A DNA stretch of 64,000 nucleotides from Drosophila pseudoobscura (Eukaryota > Arthropoda > Insecta > Diptera > Drosophilidae): positions 1,178,001 through 1,242,000 of the forward strand of contig NC_046682.1 of the NCBI RefSeq assembly GCF_009870125.1, in the 5' to 3' direction. The position numbers and the translations under genes are program-made. The notes under the pieces are model-generated. The model was not told where the DNA came from and ran no database searches. It was given only the letters and a program-made list of their open reading frames with translations. Below, piece by piece: positions 12,294 to 24,122 of the stretch; position 1 is the stretch's first letter, and each line of letters opens with the position of its first letter.

Positions 12294-15200
12294 AAATCTA
12301 ATATTCAAATTTTCTTCAAATTTTCCACTGGGAGGCCATGTATTTCATTTCCGCACAGCAACCACATTTTCGCGCACAGAAACGAAGAGAAGATGGTGAT
12401 GGTGGTGAAATGGAGTGGAGGTGGAGAGTTTCCACACAGGCATCTGCGCACATCTATACAAAAAACACATACTCGCACATACCTCCCCTTCATTTTTGTT
12501 ACCGCCAAATGCCATGGCTATATTTTTTGTAGAATATTTTTGAGCAACTTTCTTCAATTTCTCCGCTAGCGTTGGGGGTTTTTTTTGTCGTTTTGTACTT
12601 CTTCCTCCTTGCACTATGCTTTACGCTCTGTACATACATACATATGCATATGTATGTACCTCTGTATATACGAGTATTGTATGTGTATGTGCATGTGTAT
12701 ATGTGTATGTGTATGTAGTTCTTGTGCGCGTGCTGGTGCTGTTTTTTAATGAAACACAACCCACTCAAGTGGCGGCTTAAGTTTCAAAATGCCAAAAGGA
12801 AAATGGGCGAAACAACTGTGGCGATGGTTTTGGGGGGCGGTGGAATGGTAGAATGGTACAATGGGTATGGGTAATGGGGGTACGGGTAACGGTTGGAAGG
12901 GGGCGTACGCGTACCGTTCCGTGTCCCGTTGTCCCTTTTCTATTTATGGAGAGCGAAAGGGAGCAACTTATAGCGAGACTGAAGGCAACGACAAAGAGAA
13001 ACGCAAAGAAGAATATACAAAAGAAGTTTTGAAAAATAAACGCTAGCGTTGGGGATAAGATAATGGATAATTTTATATGCATGTATGTAAGTATGAATAT
13101 GTTTTTGTATTTTGTGAATTATGTACATACTTTCGAATTGATGTACATACATATGTATGTATGTCTGCTACAAAAGAATAAGTACGTGAGCACGTGCGGC
13201 AAACCTCTTGCTCATTTATATATTTACACACTAACACATACATACATACGAAAAAGTATCAAATGAATTAAAAAGTAAAAGAGTTTTTCGTTAAAAATTA
13301 GTCTACTGTACCTGTTTACAGTACTGTCAATAATTTAAATTCCAGTAGTCGTAAGCTGGAAGCCAGATGGCACACGATTCGCGGATATTTGGGTATCGAT
13401 ATGTCTAAACGTTTAAATGATATCACATGGATGAGATGCAGACATTGCATATCAATATATAACAAAAAATATGTTAGGTTAGTTAGGTTACAATACATTT
13501 AGAAAATAGTAATCGAACAGAACTATATGCAAATGTATTTTAGACATTTTCAATTTGTTGGTTCTTTCCACGAAATATCCGGCAAAAGGCCCATAAAGCC
13601 AAGAAACATTAGGAGAATACAAAGTAAATAAAACCAGATTTGCATTTACATATAGTTCTACCCCGATAATTTTCTTTTATATTAATTGAAAGCTAACTAA
13701 TTTACAAAATTCACACAATAATTTCCTTAGCTCTGAACTAAAAGCTTATTTAAAAAGGCCAAAGTTCACTTTTTTGGTACTTTTAAAATCATGTTTCCGT
13801 TTACTATTATCTCCTATAGGAAAGCTGATTCTAGTTAAAAGTAGATATTGAACTATCTAAAAATAAATCCCAGAAAATTTGCCCAATCTCGGCTAATGGT
13901 AGGTTTTTAAACTTTTATTATCGTTGAATTTATGTCATCAGCGGATTTAATACAAAAAACAAACAAAAAATGTATACTTAATACTTGGTATATTACCACA
14001 AATAATGTGTAACATATATATAGCACTATATAGTGCTACCCAATTCACAGATTTTTCTCATTTAAAGACCAGTACTTTTTTTTTTTTTTGTGACGTAACT
14101 TCAAGTTTAAATATTTTAAGCCATGCGGTCGAATATTGTAATTTTGTTGGTGAATATAAGGTGTTGGGTATATATATATATCACAATTTTAGGACCACCA
14201 AAACTTCATAGAAATGTATATTTTCCTTAATTTAATATTTTTTTAATAATTGTAAATCATATAATGTAAATGCATAGAGATGTATATTATTTTCCTTAAT
14301 TTTATTTTAAATTTTTCAATAATTTTAAAGCATTTAATATAATATATATAATAATATTATATAGGCTTTTTTGTTTTGTTGTTGTTATATGATTCCTCGG
14401 ATTCCTCGATTTGGTGTTGTTGTTATAATCTACATCTCTTATGTAGAATGCATTATACACGCCAACTACATGGCCACGGCTCGTATCCCAGTAGCGCCAT
14501 CATAATTATTGCGGGTACTTCTTGAACTAACCCGTACCCGAGAACTCTCACTGCTATGAAATGCTATGTTTTTGTTTATATGAACATTAATGAATTTATT
14601 AATTATTGCACGTCAGGGCTGTCTAAATATTTATATTTTTTTAGTCTTAAATAATAATATCTAAATAATATTTTATTAAATTATACTTTTAAGAATCATT
14701 TGAGACAATATTAAATCTATTATCGATGTATGTGTGTACATATGTATATATATGTAAATGCAGATATATGTATGTATATATATATATGTACATGCATAAT
14801 TTACCAGATTGTTAGCTGTTTAATACATATGTATACATAAATGTATGTATTATCACCACCACCTTGCGTCGTGTCTTAAGTTTTTCCGCGGCAACAGAAG
14901 CACAAACAACTTCCACCAATAACAAGGCAGGGGTTTCTCGTCTAGTAGGTTGTTTCCGCCCTTAGAAACTCTTTCCTTGCCGCCCCGCTATCCTGCTCTG
15001 CTGGTTTCCGGGTCCTGTCCTGTCCTCTTCTCTCTTTTGACGTTGCGTTTGGTAGCGCCTTCGCTTAATTTTCTTCTTCTTTCTAAATGTAACCCCCAAC
15101 CCAACCACAACGCTGCCCCTGTTTTGGACAGCGCTGCTTAACATAATGAGGGTGTTTTTTGCGTATGTTGATGCACATACTTATACATAGACTAATACAT

Positions 15201-16356
15201 AGTAAACGAAAGTTTTCCAGTGCATGTTTGGGCAGATGTGGAGATACACAGAAGACGAACCTGCACGTACATGGTGGGTGTTGGGTGGACGTGGACGGAG
15301 ATTGCTTCCCAGACATTTACCAAATTGTCTTCGAGCATAAATTTAGCAGATGAAACAAACAACTCAACATCCAATACATACGGCATATGGCGGTACATAT
15401 GTAGACTTTGCTTTTCCCCACTACCTACTCCAGGCTTAAGGGATTCTTAACTAACTAAGTATATGTCTGATTACTTGGATTCTTTCCTTGATTAGATAAT
15501 CATTGCTTCAGGCTTAAAAACACCCAGATTCAAACAGTATTCACCCCTAACCCAAACCCCGCCCCGCTTCAAATTTATACATACATTCAAGTTCCAGCTG
15601 CGTTTCTTCAGCGTGTGTGTGAAGTTTTTAAACAACGCGACAGCGACAGGCACCGAGACCACGCCCCTCGACCAAGCGTGAATTTTCCTAAGAAAGTTTA
15701 ACATCAGTGTTTTACAAAGGTGGGAGGAACTTCTTAGATAACTTTAAACATAACTTTTTTTTTACTTAAATACATACGAATATATTCAGATAGGCAAAAA
15801 TGTCGCTAATTTATCAGAAATAACTGTATCTACCTTTGAGCATGTCATTCTCATCTGCATCGGCGCGACGGTATTTTCAGCTCTGGTAGACACCTCCAAG
15901 GAGCCTTGAATTTTTGTTTAAGTATAAGTAGAATACATATGTATGCATGTAATGCAATGTAACTTTATATAATATCATTATTCTCAGGCTGAAAAACGTT
16001 CCTTAATATTTAAATATTTGTATGTGATTAATTAGGATGGCTTTTATTTATAGGGATTATCTCTTCTTCATAGCACGTTAAAATATTACGTTTAATTTTA
16101 CTCTAAGATCACAAACAACTTTGGAAGCAATTGAAAAGCAGTCTTTCTCCGAGGATGGATATCCAAGTGGCAGAAAGTCAGTCTGAAAAATATATTGCAA
16201 TTTACGCGAAACAAAGTCGGATTAAGCAACTGTATTAGAGAAACTAAAGTATTTTATATTATCTCATATTCCTAAGTATGTATTCATTTGGTAGCGCCTA
16301 CAAACTTGACACCCCCTTACGGTTTAGATGAGTAACTTCTAACTGAGACAACATAC
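12294..16356. other. Mostly unique non-coding DNA with microsatellites
   Basis: No gene recognised. There are several ATGTATGTA/CATACATA microsatellite clusters (about 12.63-12.72, 13.08-13.16 and 14.73-14.85 kb) and some purine- or pyrimidine-rich, less AT-rich blocks (12.35-12.45, 12.82-13.05, 14.95-15.15 and 15.5-15.7 kb). These blocks look like non-repetitive DNA, possibly regulatory or intronic, but nothing proves this. Confidence 0.45.
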
Positions 16357-16960
16357 CTTTTTCTTTTTTCGTATCCGGTTAACGCATTTGCTGCTGATCG
16401 ACCACACACTGCAGAATGGCTCCCAGAAAGGCTAAAGTTCAGAAGGAGGAAGTGCAGGTCTCGCTGGGACCCCAGGTGCGCGACGGTGAGATCGTCTTCG
16501 GAGTGGCCCACATCTATGCCAGCTTCAACGACACATTTGTGTACGTTACGGACTTGTCCGGCCGCGAAACCATTGCCCGCGTCACCGGCGGCATGAAGGT
16601 CAAGGCTGATCGCGACGAGGCGTCTCCCTACGCCGCTATGTTGGCTGCTCAGGACGTTGCTGAGAAGTGCAAGTTACTTGGGATCACTGCCCTGAACATC
16701 AAGCGGCGCGCTACTGGTGGCAACAAGACCAAGACCCCCGGACCCGGTGCCCAGCCCGCTCTGCGCGCTTTGGCCCGCTCGTCGATGAAGATCGGCCGCA
16801 TTGAGGATGTCACTCCAATTCCATGCGATTCCACCCGCAGGAAGGGCGGTCGTCGTAGTCGCCGTCTGTAAACGTCTGTAAACGTTCCTCATTGCATTGG
16901 CTCTGGTCTTATATGCACTCGCATGTACGCGATTCAATAGAAGCAAGGTGCTACGTTATT
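16357..16960 (+). other. Probable transcript span of the RpS14 copy
   Basis: Upstream of the ATG lies a pyrimidine-rich CTTTTTCTTTTTTCG tract like the 5'-terminal oligopyrimidine start of ribosomal-protein mRNAs. About 45 bp follow before the start codon. A short GC-richer 3' part follows the stop. No poly(A) tract or target-site duplication is visible, so an old or trimmed insertion is possible. Boundaries are approximate. Confidence 0.4.
16416..16871 (+). CDS. RpS14: Ribosomal protein S14 (uS11), intronless copy
   Basis: Complete 151-codon frame, the normal family length, from [12 protein letters not shown] to a basic GGRR-SRRL tail. uS11 sits on the 40S platform and binds 18S rRNA. The GC-rich, codon-biased frame stands out in AT-rich DNA. 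The fly RpS14 genes I know are X-linked and contain introns; here the coding region has none, so a retrocopy is likely. Compared from memory with fly and human proteins, it differs at positions normally fixed: FVYVTDLSG (usually FVHVTDLSG), [11 protein letters not shown] (usually HIKLRATGGNR), QPALRAL (usually QSALRAL), PIPCDST (usually PIPSDST) and GRRSRRL (usually GRRGRRL). The frame is intact, yet these changes suggest relaxed or altered constraint. Whether it is expressed cannot be seen. Confidence 0.9.
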   Translation: MAPRKAKVQKEEVQVSLGPQVRDGEIVFGVAHIYASFNDTFVYVTDLSGRETIARVTGGMKVKADRDEASPYAAMLAAQDVAEKCKLLGITALNIKRRATGGNKTKTPGPGAQPALRALARSSMKIGRIEDVTPIPCDSTRRKGGRRSRRL

Positions 16961-19900
16961 TTTTTTATATAACTATGAATACATCTGATAATGTAGAAGA
17001 AATACCTATTTACATTAATTATTTTGTATATATATGTATGTTTTATTTTATCTTAGCGCGCTTTTATGGGGTTTTAAAATAACGGGCAATATCTCATGCA
17101 TTGAATGTTGTTATTATTAGTTTTTAGTGACGTGGTAAACAAATCTGGTCAAAAAGATATTTTGGTTCTCCTGTACTGGTCATATTGTGCTGACTGATCT
17201 AGTTGTCTAAAAAAGATCAAATTTTTTTTATTGGCTGTAACCTGTAACCTGTAGCCCTGTAACATGATTTTTTTTGGTAGACTTAATTTATATTTAGCTA
17301 TATTTATTATATATTGTTTTATTATTATTATATTGTTATATTTATATTTATTATTATATTGTTGGAGTGCTACTCCATAGAAAAGACTAGGTGTCAAATA
17401 AGGTTTTGCAATAAGTAGTATACTTTTTTGTGGAAAGACACTCTGTTTTTTCAATCTTAAGTTCTTTCTGCTTATTTAGTAATATTGTTTTTAATTAATA
17501 TGGGTTCAAGGTTTGCAGTATTAATTGACTTATTTAATATGTTCACTTGGCAGGATTGAGGCATAGACCATTGCTGCCATCCCTATATGTACATGCATAT
17601 GCAATTTTCCCTGCTTCTTTAATCGATTTGATAGAGTTATGTTAGCTCTATTTTTAGTACAAAAGATATAGATGGGGCTCATCCAATTTTTAGTTTTTAA
17701 AATAATAGAAAAGTTACAAAAATAGAAGTCGACATAGGCTTAATCTAGTAAAATGGAAAATACGATTTATGTAGGTTGCTATCGAGTATTTACACAATAA
17801 ATTATCTCTACTAGTGTTTTTTTAAATTTAATTCAATTGAATACCGGAACGTACGGGTCGCGAACTTATGGCCATCTAAGTTGATCTTCCTTATAATATC
17901 TATATTTTACTCGGACCACAGGAGGATATGTAAAAGAATCTTGTCCAATTAACAAAACGGTCGCATTCAAAACATGTTTAACTTTAATATTTGTATGCTC
18001 CGATTGGCGAAAGAATACGTTATGGCAATAAACAGTTCAAACTTGACCCAGATACAACTATGGTGTTAATGGTCCATTTAGATGGAAAATGACAACAGTA
18101 CTCGAACGACACCCGCTTTGTTTTGGATCCGGGCTACTGCAAACTTGCTGTCTTGGCTCGCTAAACTTGACTCGTACTAAAGTTGCCTTTCGCTTTGCAA
18201 AAACGACTCTTTTATTGCAATAAGAGAGGAAAAACGCTCTTTGAAACCGCTTGGCCACTGGTCAAATTACTCGTAAATATCTTGCGCATGCTCATTCTCC
18301 AGCTCCCCCACAAAGAAGTGGTCAGAAATTGAAAATGAAAACACAATCGACTGCATTTGCATCTGTCTGGAGGGGAATTCTGTTTAAACTTTCAGGGAGC
18401 TCCTACCCCTCACCTCGCACCATCATATAATGAATAAGGTCTACGTTTTGCACTTGGATTCAAATTGACTATACTTGCCCTTGACCTTTGAAAAATACAT
18501 ACCATACTGCCATTTTAAAGATATTAGTCAATAATTTAAAAAATTCATTTGCAATGTCTTGCGCTCAATACTTTCTGTTAGCGCGCGATGATTTTGATTG
18601 ACGAACCGTATTGCATATCCAACAGATAAAATGTGAATGAAAGCTGGTTCTCTCTGATCGACATGGAAACAGATTTCTCTCCGTCCTGGGAGCGCCGGAT
18701 TTAACCTTCCAACTAATCCTGACTGAGGGTAGACGACAGACAGACATACGAACAGATAGACAGATAGACTCAGATCATCGTACCGACCAAAATATTTGTA
18801 CAATACATGCATTTATAATTTATGGCTTGTAGATTATTTTTTCAGGTCGCTAAATAGCTACATACATGCTTAACAATAGAAACAAATTTTAGCTAAAAAG
18901 AATAAAAGGCTCTATAGATTTTTAACACATTTTTAAAAGTTTCAATGGTCAGCAGCTATTCGCATTACTGATTGTTCTTATTCGATTCCCTTCCACAAAA
19001 ATTCACGAAACGAATCTCTTATTGGCACTATCGACTGTCGCCCCATGAGAAAAAAGTTGGTCAACTGTCGACAAGGGTTGTGTCTGGTCAAGCGGCCGTC
19101 ATCGACGGTGGTCAGTAGATTTTAAAGTTTTATTGTCTTTTTGCACCCAAGAAAAGGTTTTAAATTGGTGAGAAAATTTTCTGGAAAGACTGGTTTTTCA
19201 ATATATGAGAAATGATTCTTGAAAATGTATCCACAAACGGGCTGTTTTACCCTTTCTTTTTCATCCGTTTGATCATCCCCTCCCCTCCTCCTCTTCACCC
19301 TCCAAAGAAAAGATGCACCCCACCCCTAAGACCACGAGAAGCAAAAAGGAACATTCCATGGAGCGCGAAAAACTCAAATTTAGCTGGAGCCTAAATGGTG
19401 GAAAGACGCGGGGTCCTGCGCGAAATAGGTAAGGCATGAAAGATGCGAAGCCAATAGGCACATCGCGTCCTGTTACGCATCGCCGTTGTGATGGCTCACC
19501 ATTGGTGAACATTATTTTCTGCGATTTTCTTAGCTCTTTTTCTCAAGGCAAGAAGCACATAAGGTATATGGAAACGAACCTGGGAGCTGGGTGCACCACT
19601 TCCATTCCCATTCCTATGAATGCAGATGCATATTTGAAAGTTGGTTCATATGCACAGATGGATATGAATCTATTATATTAAACTCAGAAAGTGTTTTTCA
19701 GCATCTGCAAAACTTAAGTTAAGTACAATTAAGCACCTACCTCCACATTTAAGTACTAGACAGAACGTTTTCCCTATGTGAGCTATGTCAAGATATTAAA
19801 AGCGAGAGCCCTAGCTGCAGCGAGAGTGTTACAAAAGTACTAGCAAACGAAGGTAGCCAGTAAATGAGATTCGAGTTATATAATATTTTATATATTGTTT

Positions 19901-20077
19901 ATGAATCAGAACTACTTGTGTTGTTATCTATAGTTAAATTTAGCCGCTTGTGTTTCCAGATTGAGGAATGGAAAAGCGAGTTCATGAGGACAAATTATTA
20001 TTTTGTTCCGGACAAATCTGACTCTGACCGTTTTGAACAACCTTACTGGGACCCAATAGTCATTTACATTAAAAACA
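16961..20077. other. AT-rich DNA with one small interspersed repeat
   Basis: No gene recognised. Contains the repeat copy at 17,640-17,820 (listed separately) and a short AGACAGACAGACAT run near 18,735. Open frames at 18,528-18,812 and 19,212-19,681 overlap on both strands and show no domain. Confidence 0.4.
17640..17820 (+). repeat. Unclassified interspersed repeat (copy 1 of 2)
   Basis: Homologous in the same orientation to 44,550-44,722. Shared words include AGTACAAAAGAT, CTCATCCA, ATAGAAGTC, GGCTTAATATAGT (with gaps), TTATGTAGGTT and TACACAATAA. Not found elsewhere in the window by eye. Confidence 0.5.
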
Positions 20078-20258
20078 TTGTTATTTTCTGGGAGAAACCC
20101 ACATACAACATTTTGCTGTACGGTGACGTTAAATATCGATTTACGATAAAAAAAGATTCATCTTAGGAAAAAACTGAAATTAAAACACCTGAATATCTCC
20201 GTGTCATGATTCTACCATATTCAATGTGGATTTTTAGCTTAGTTCAACTTTTATTGAT
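20078..20258 (+). repeat. Unclassified interspersed repeat (copy 2, left part)
   Basis: Matches 6,400-6,580 (CGATTTACGATAAA, AAAGATTCATCTTA, TCATGATTCT, TTTTTAGCTTAGTTCAA). It is cut at about 20,258 by a DINE-1-like insertion and resumes at about 20,790. Confidence 0.6.
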
Positions 20259-20765
20259 GCATTGCCATTGTGAAAACCGGTGAATTCCGTGAAGATGTCC
20301 CACATCAATAGCAAAGTCTTTTGAGCCATGTCTGTCTGTCCGTCCGTCCGTCTGTCCGTCCCCTTCAGCGCCTAGTGCTAAAAGACTATAAGAGCTAGAG
20401 CAACGATGTTTGGGATCCAGACTTCTGTGATATGTCACTGCTACAAGTATATTTCAAAACTTTGCCCCGCCCACTTCCGCCCCCAAAGAACAAAAATCTG
20501 TGGCATCCACAATATTGAAGATACGTGAAAACTAAAAATGCACAATCAGAGTATAAAGATTCTACCAGATTCCGAATCTGGATCAGATCGGATAATTTAT
20601 ATAGCCAAAAGGAACAAATCAATTTTCAGTGGCTACGCAGCTACGTATTCTGTTTCTCCCGCATGCACTCTTTGTTGCTTAATATAGCCATACTGACTAT
20701 GTATCGGGTATAATCGTAGAATCGCGGTCGCAGCAGCAACTCACAACGTTCCCCCTCGTTAGGTA
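20259..20765 (-). mobile_element. DINE-1/INE-1-like element inside another repeat
   Basis: Keeps the CCGTCCGTCTGTCCGTCC run, the CGCCCACTTCCGCCCCCA module and the ACAACGTTCCCCCTCGTT end. The TATACCCGATACTC end is deleted or diverged. Flanked on both sides by halves of the repeat seen at 6.4-7.0 kb. Confidence 0.75.
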
Positions 20766-20789
20766 TTAGTATGACTATCAATAAGATTT

Positions 20790-21060
20790 TCTATGATCAC
20801 TCCGTGTGTAATTTAAAATCGATTAAAAACAGGCACGTGTCGATTGGAGTAAGAAAACTATTATCCTGATGCCTCAAAAACAGAGCCTATATAGTTTACG
20901 GATCATGGATATATAAATTATTGCCCGATACATAACATATCGATGGTATGATTGTTTTAAAGCGCGCCAAATGCAACAAAAGTTTTCGCAATGAACCGTT
21001 TCACATTAACTGGTCGCCGCTTAATTGTTCGAAATCTGGTCGATAACAACAGGTCATCTG
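20790..21060 (+). repeat. Unclassified interspersed repeat (copy 2, right part)
   Basis: Matches 6,600-6,870 (GTGTCGATTGG, TACGGATCATGGATATATAA, TTTCGCAA, TTTCACATTAACT). It is the continuation of 20,078-20,258 across the DINE insertion. Confidence 0.6.
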
Positions 21061-22659
21061 GCAACTTTTTCGATAGAGAAAAGTTGTAAGATCATTCTGA
21101 GTAATCAATAACTGCAGACATTTCCTTACATCCAATCGTTTTATGCGCATTAACAGCTTAATTCAACAAAAATAGAGTGGTAAAAGATTTTGGACGCCAA
21201 AAAAGGCTGATCCAGTCATGTTTTAGAGAATGCCAAAGTGCTTCGAAAATATGTTAAAACGTTTCGAAATGGGTATTCATATTCTTGGAGAATATTTTTA
21301 AAACCAATAAAAAAATTGTCAATCATTAAAGTTCGTTCTTTCATAGTTCTTTATTCATTCGACGATGAACATGGCTATATAGTAGACTTCCAGTTGATTA
21401 TGATCAACTTTATGAGAGATCAGACAATCTTTCTGTGGATCTAAAATTTCTTCCTATTGACATGCGGAGCGGGTGGTGGTTCAACCACTAGAGTGGGTGG
21501 CCATTTTGCGTAGCCATTGTTGAGTTCAGATCCTCATGTTCGATGTGAAAGGGTAGATTTTTAGGTTTGCCTTAGTATAGTTCTTTTATAAGTCATACAG
21601 TTGATGTTGCTACTATCACAAAAAACTCACTTACTTACTCACTACTTACAAAAGGAAGTGGTTGCGCCGGTTACCATCAATAACCGAGTCTATATCGAAA
21701 CATCTGCAATGCAAATTATTATACATTTATTTACATATGTACATCTATTCAGGATGTGAATTTAAACCTCCCATACCTCTAAAATAAAATTGGTTTGTTT
21801 CATTGGACGAATTAACCACTAAAGTTACTCCGTTACAAGAATATCGTAAGAAGCTTGCTTTAATCATATAAGTAATCTTGTTGTGTTCGTTTTTTTATTA
21901 TTCAATTCACTTTGAGCCCACACATTTTCACCCCAGTTGAACACCCAGTACAGTTGTGCCAAAAAAGCTAATATGGTTTGCCTTCACTTCCACTGTTTTC
22001 GGTCCAAGGCCCATGCTCATGTCTTAAAAATATTTATACATTTTCTTGTCGCTCTCCTTAGGAATACATATGCATAACCACAACTCGCGAGATTTTCCTC
22101 ATTATATTGTCCTAGCACATATTGAATGCGTGAACATGTAGGTATGTTTATGTATATACATATATATTATGTATGCATGGGTGTGTGTATTCAATTCACC
22201 CCCCAAACGCAAAGGACTCGCAACCCAGGCAGCGCAATTTGATTGGTTGTTAGAACTCGCGTTCGCCCCATCCGTACGGAGGATGTTATAGGAAGGAAAA
22301 GGACGGGCCATGAGAAAGAAAAGGGGGAAGGAATGACTTAGCGAAGAGGCGGTTTCCTCAAGACCCCAAGACGCAAGAAATGCTTCGCGCTCGGTATACA
22401 CACACACTTTTAACCCGATTGAACGTAAAAATCACACCCATACTATCATACGTATGTATATATTTATTTACATTTTTACATACTCGAATAAACCAAGTTG
22501 GGCGGTCGGCAAGGGCAAGTGAAGTGTAGGAAATGATTCCAAGGAGTGTTCCGTTAATAATTATGCCGGGAGAACAGAAAATTTCATATTTTTTATGTAA
22601 ACTTTTTGTATTTTATATTTTTTACGTTCATAATGTTGTGGCTATCAAATGGCTAAGCT
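21061..22659. other. No gene recognised
   Basis: AT-rich with a purine-rich patch near 22,290-22,340 and ATGTATGT microsatellites near 22,140 and 22,450. No coding signal can be supported. Confidence 0.4.
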
Positions 22660-23105
22660 TTAAATTTACTACATTATATATGTGGGGAAAGTGGATGTGT
22701 GTAACGCCCAGAAGGAAGCGTAGATGTATTCTTGATCAGCATCGAAAGATTGAGCAATGTCTGTCTGTCTAGTTCTCAGAGACTATAAGAACTAAAGCAA
22801 CGATATTTTGTATCTAAACTCCTGTGATATTTCACAACAGTGAACACTTGTTACAATGAGTGTATTTTGAAAACTTCTCCCCGCCCCATAAAAGACGAAA
22901 ATCTGTGTTACCCACATTTTTTTAGTCAGGAGAAAATCAAAACCACAGAGTAATAGAGAATGCGCATATCTTCTAGACAGCTGAATCTGGATCCCAGCGG
23001 ATTATTATTAAGCAAGAAGGCGCCAATCTATTTGAAGTGGCTACGCAGACCCAGCCCCGCGCCTACTCATTTTCTCTCTCTCTCTCTCACACAGACACAT
23101 GGCAA
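22660..23105 (-). mobile_element. Old DINE-1-like copy
   Basis: Diverged copy with recognisable AGTGGATGTGTGTAACG, TTGATCAGCATCGA, AAGACGAAAATCTGTG and GTGGCTACGCAG blocks. Both ends are eroded. It is more diverged than the other copies, so likely older. Confidence 0.65.
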
Positions 23106-23409
23106 TATCGACTAGGATATTAAAAATCTATAACAAAACACAAAACTATTAACTCTCTATTGTATAAAATAGTTTTGGGTCGTCCTCTCTTTCTCCATGG
23201 CCCGATATATTTTCACAGATAAAAATGTATCTCATATACACAAATGTATCTCACAGATAAAAATGTATCTTACAGATGTATCTTATAGATACAATGCTTG
23301 AAAAATTGCGGTCCATCGAGCCTATTTTTTTTAGTTAATTAAGTAAGTGAGATGGGTTGGAACACGAGCAATGCGAGTGCTTAGGGTGCTGGTCCCCTAG
23401 TATCTTTAT

Positions 23410-24122
23410 AATCTTTTAGTATCTGGTATAAACGAAACCATAATCTGTTAAAGAGTCACAAATTTTGAATACACTTGTAACAGTGAGATCTAACAGCATA
23501 CAAAATTTGGTTGCTCTAGCTCTTATAGTCTTTGAGCACTAGGCGCTGATAGGGACGGACAGACAGACATGGCTCAATCGACTCGGCTATTGATGCTGAT
23601 CAAGAATATATATACTTTATGGGGTCGGAAACGATTCCTTCTGGACGTTACACACATCCACATCTGTCCGTCCCTATTAGCGCCTAGTGCTCAAAGACTA
23701 TAAGAGCTAGAGCAACGATGTTTTGGATCCAGACTTCTGTGATATGTCACTGCTACAAGAATATTTCAAAACTTTGCCCCGCCCACTTCCGCCCCCACAA
23801 AGGGCGAAAATCTGTGGCATCCACAATATTGCAGATTCGAGAAAACTAAAAACTCAGAATCATTAATAACGACCATATCTATCAGATTCCTGAATTTGGA
23901 TCAGATCAGATCATTTTTATAGCCAAAAGGAACAAATGAATTTTCAGTGGCTACGCAGCGCCCGACGTCACGCTCAGATTGATTTTCTGTCTCTCTCGCA
24001 CGCACTCTTTGTCGTGTCGTTTAATATTAGCGGCGTCTGCCGGAGGAGAGCCATACTGACTTAGTATCGGGTATAACTGTAGAGTTGCGGTGTCCGCAGC
24101 AACTCTGAACGTTCTCCCTCGT
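23410..24122. mobile_element. Two truncated DINE-1-like copies, head to head
   Basis: The left piece (about 23,485-23,662) is in plus orientation and ends inside the element at CACACATCCAC. The right piece (23,663-24,122) starts at CTGTCCGTCCCTATTAGCGC in minus orientation and runs to the CTCCCTCGTT end. The two share reverse-complementary sequence (GCTCTTATAGTCTTTGAGCA), so this is a short inverted repeat. Confidence 0.75.
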
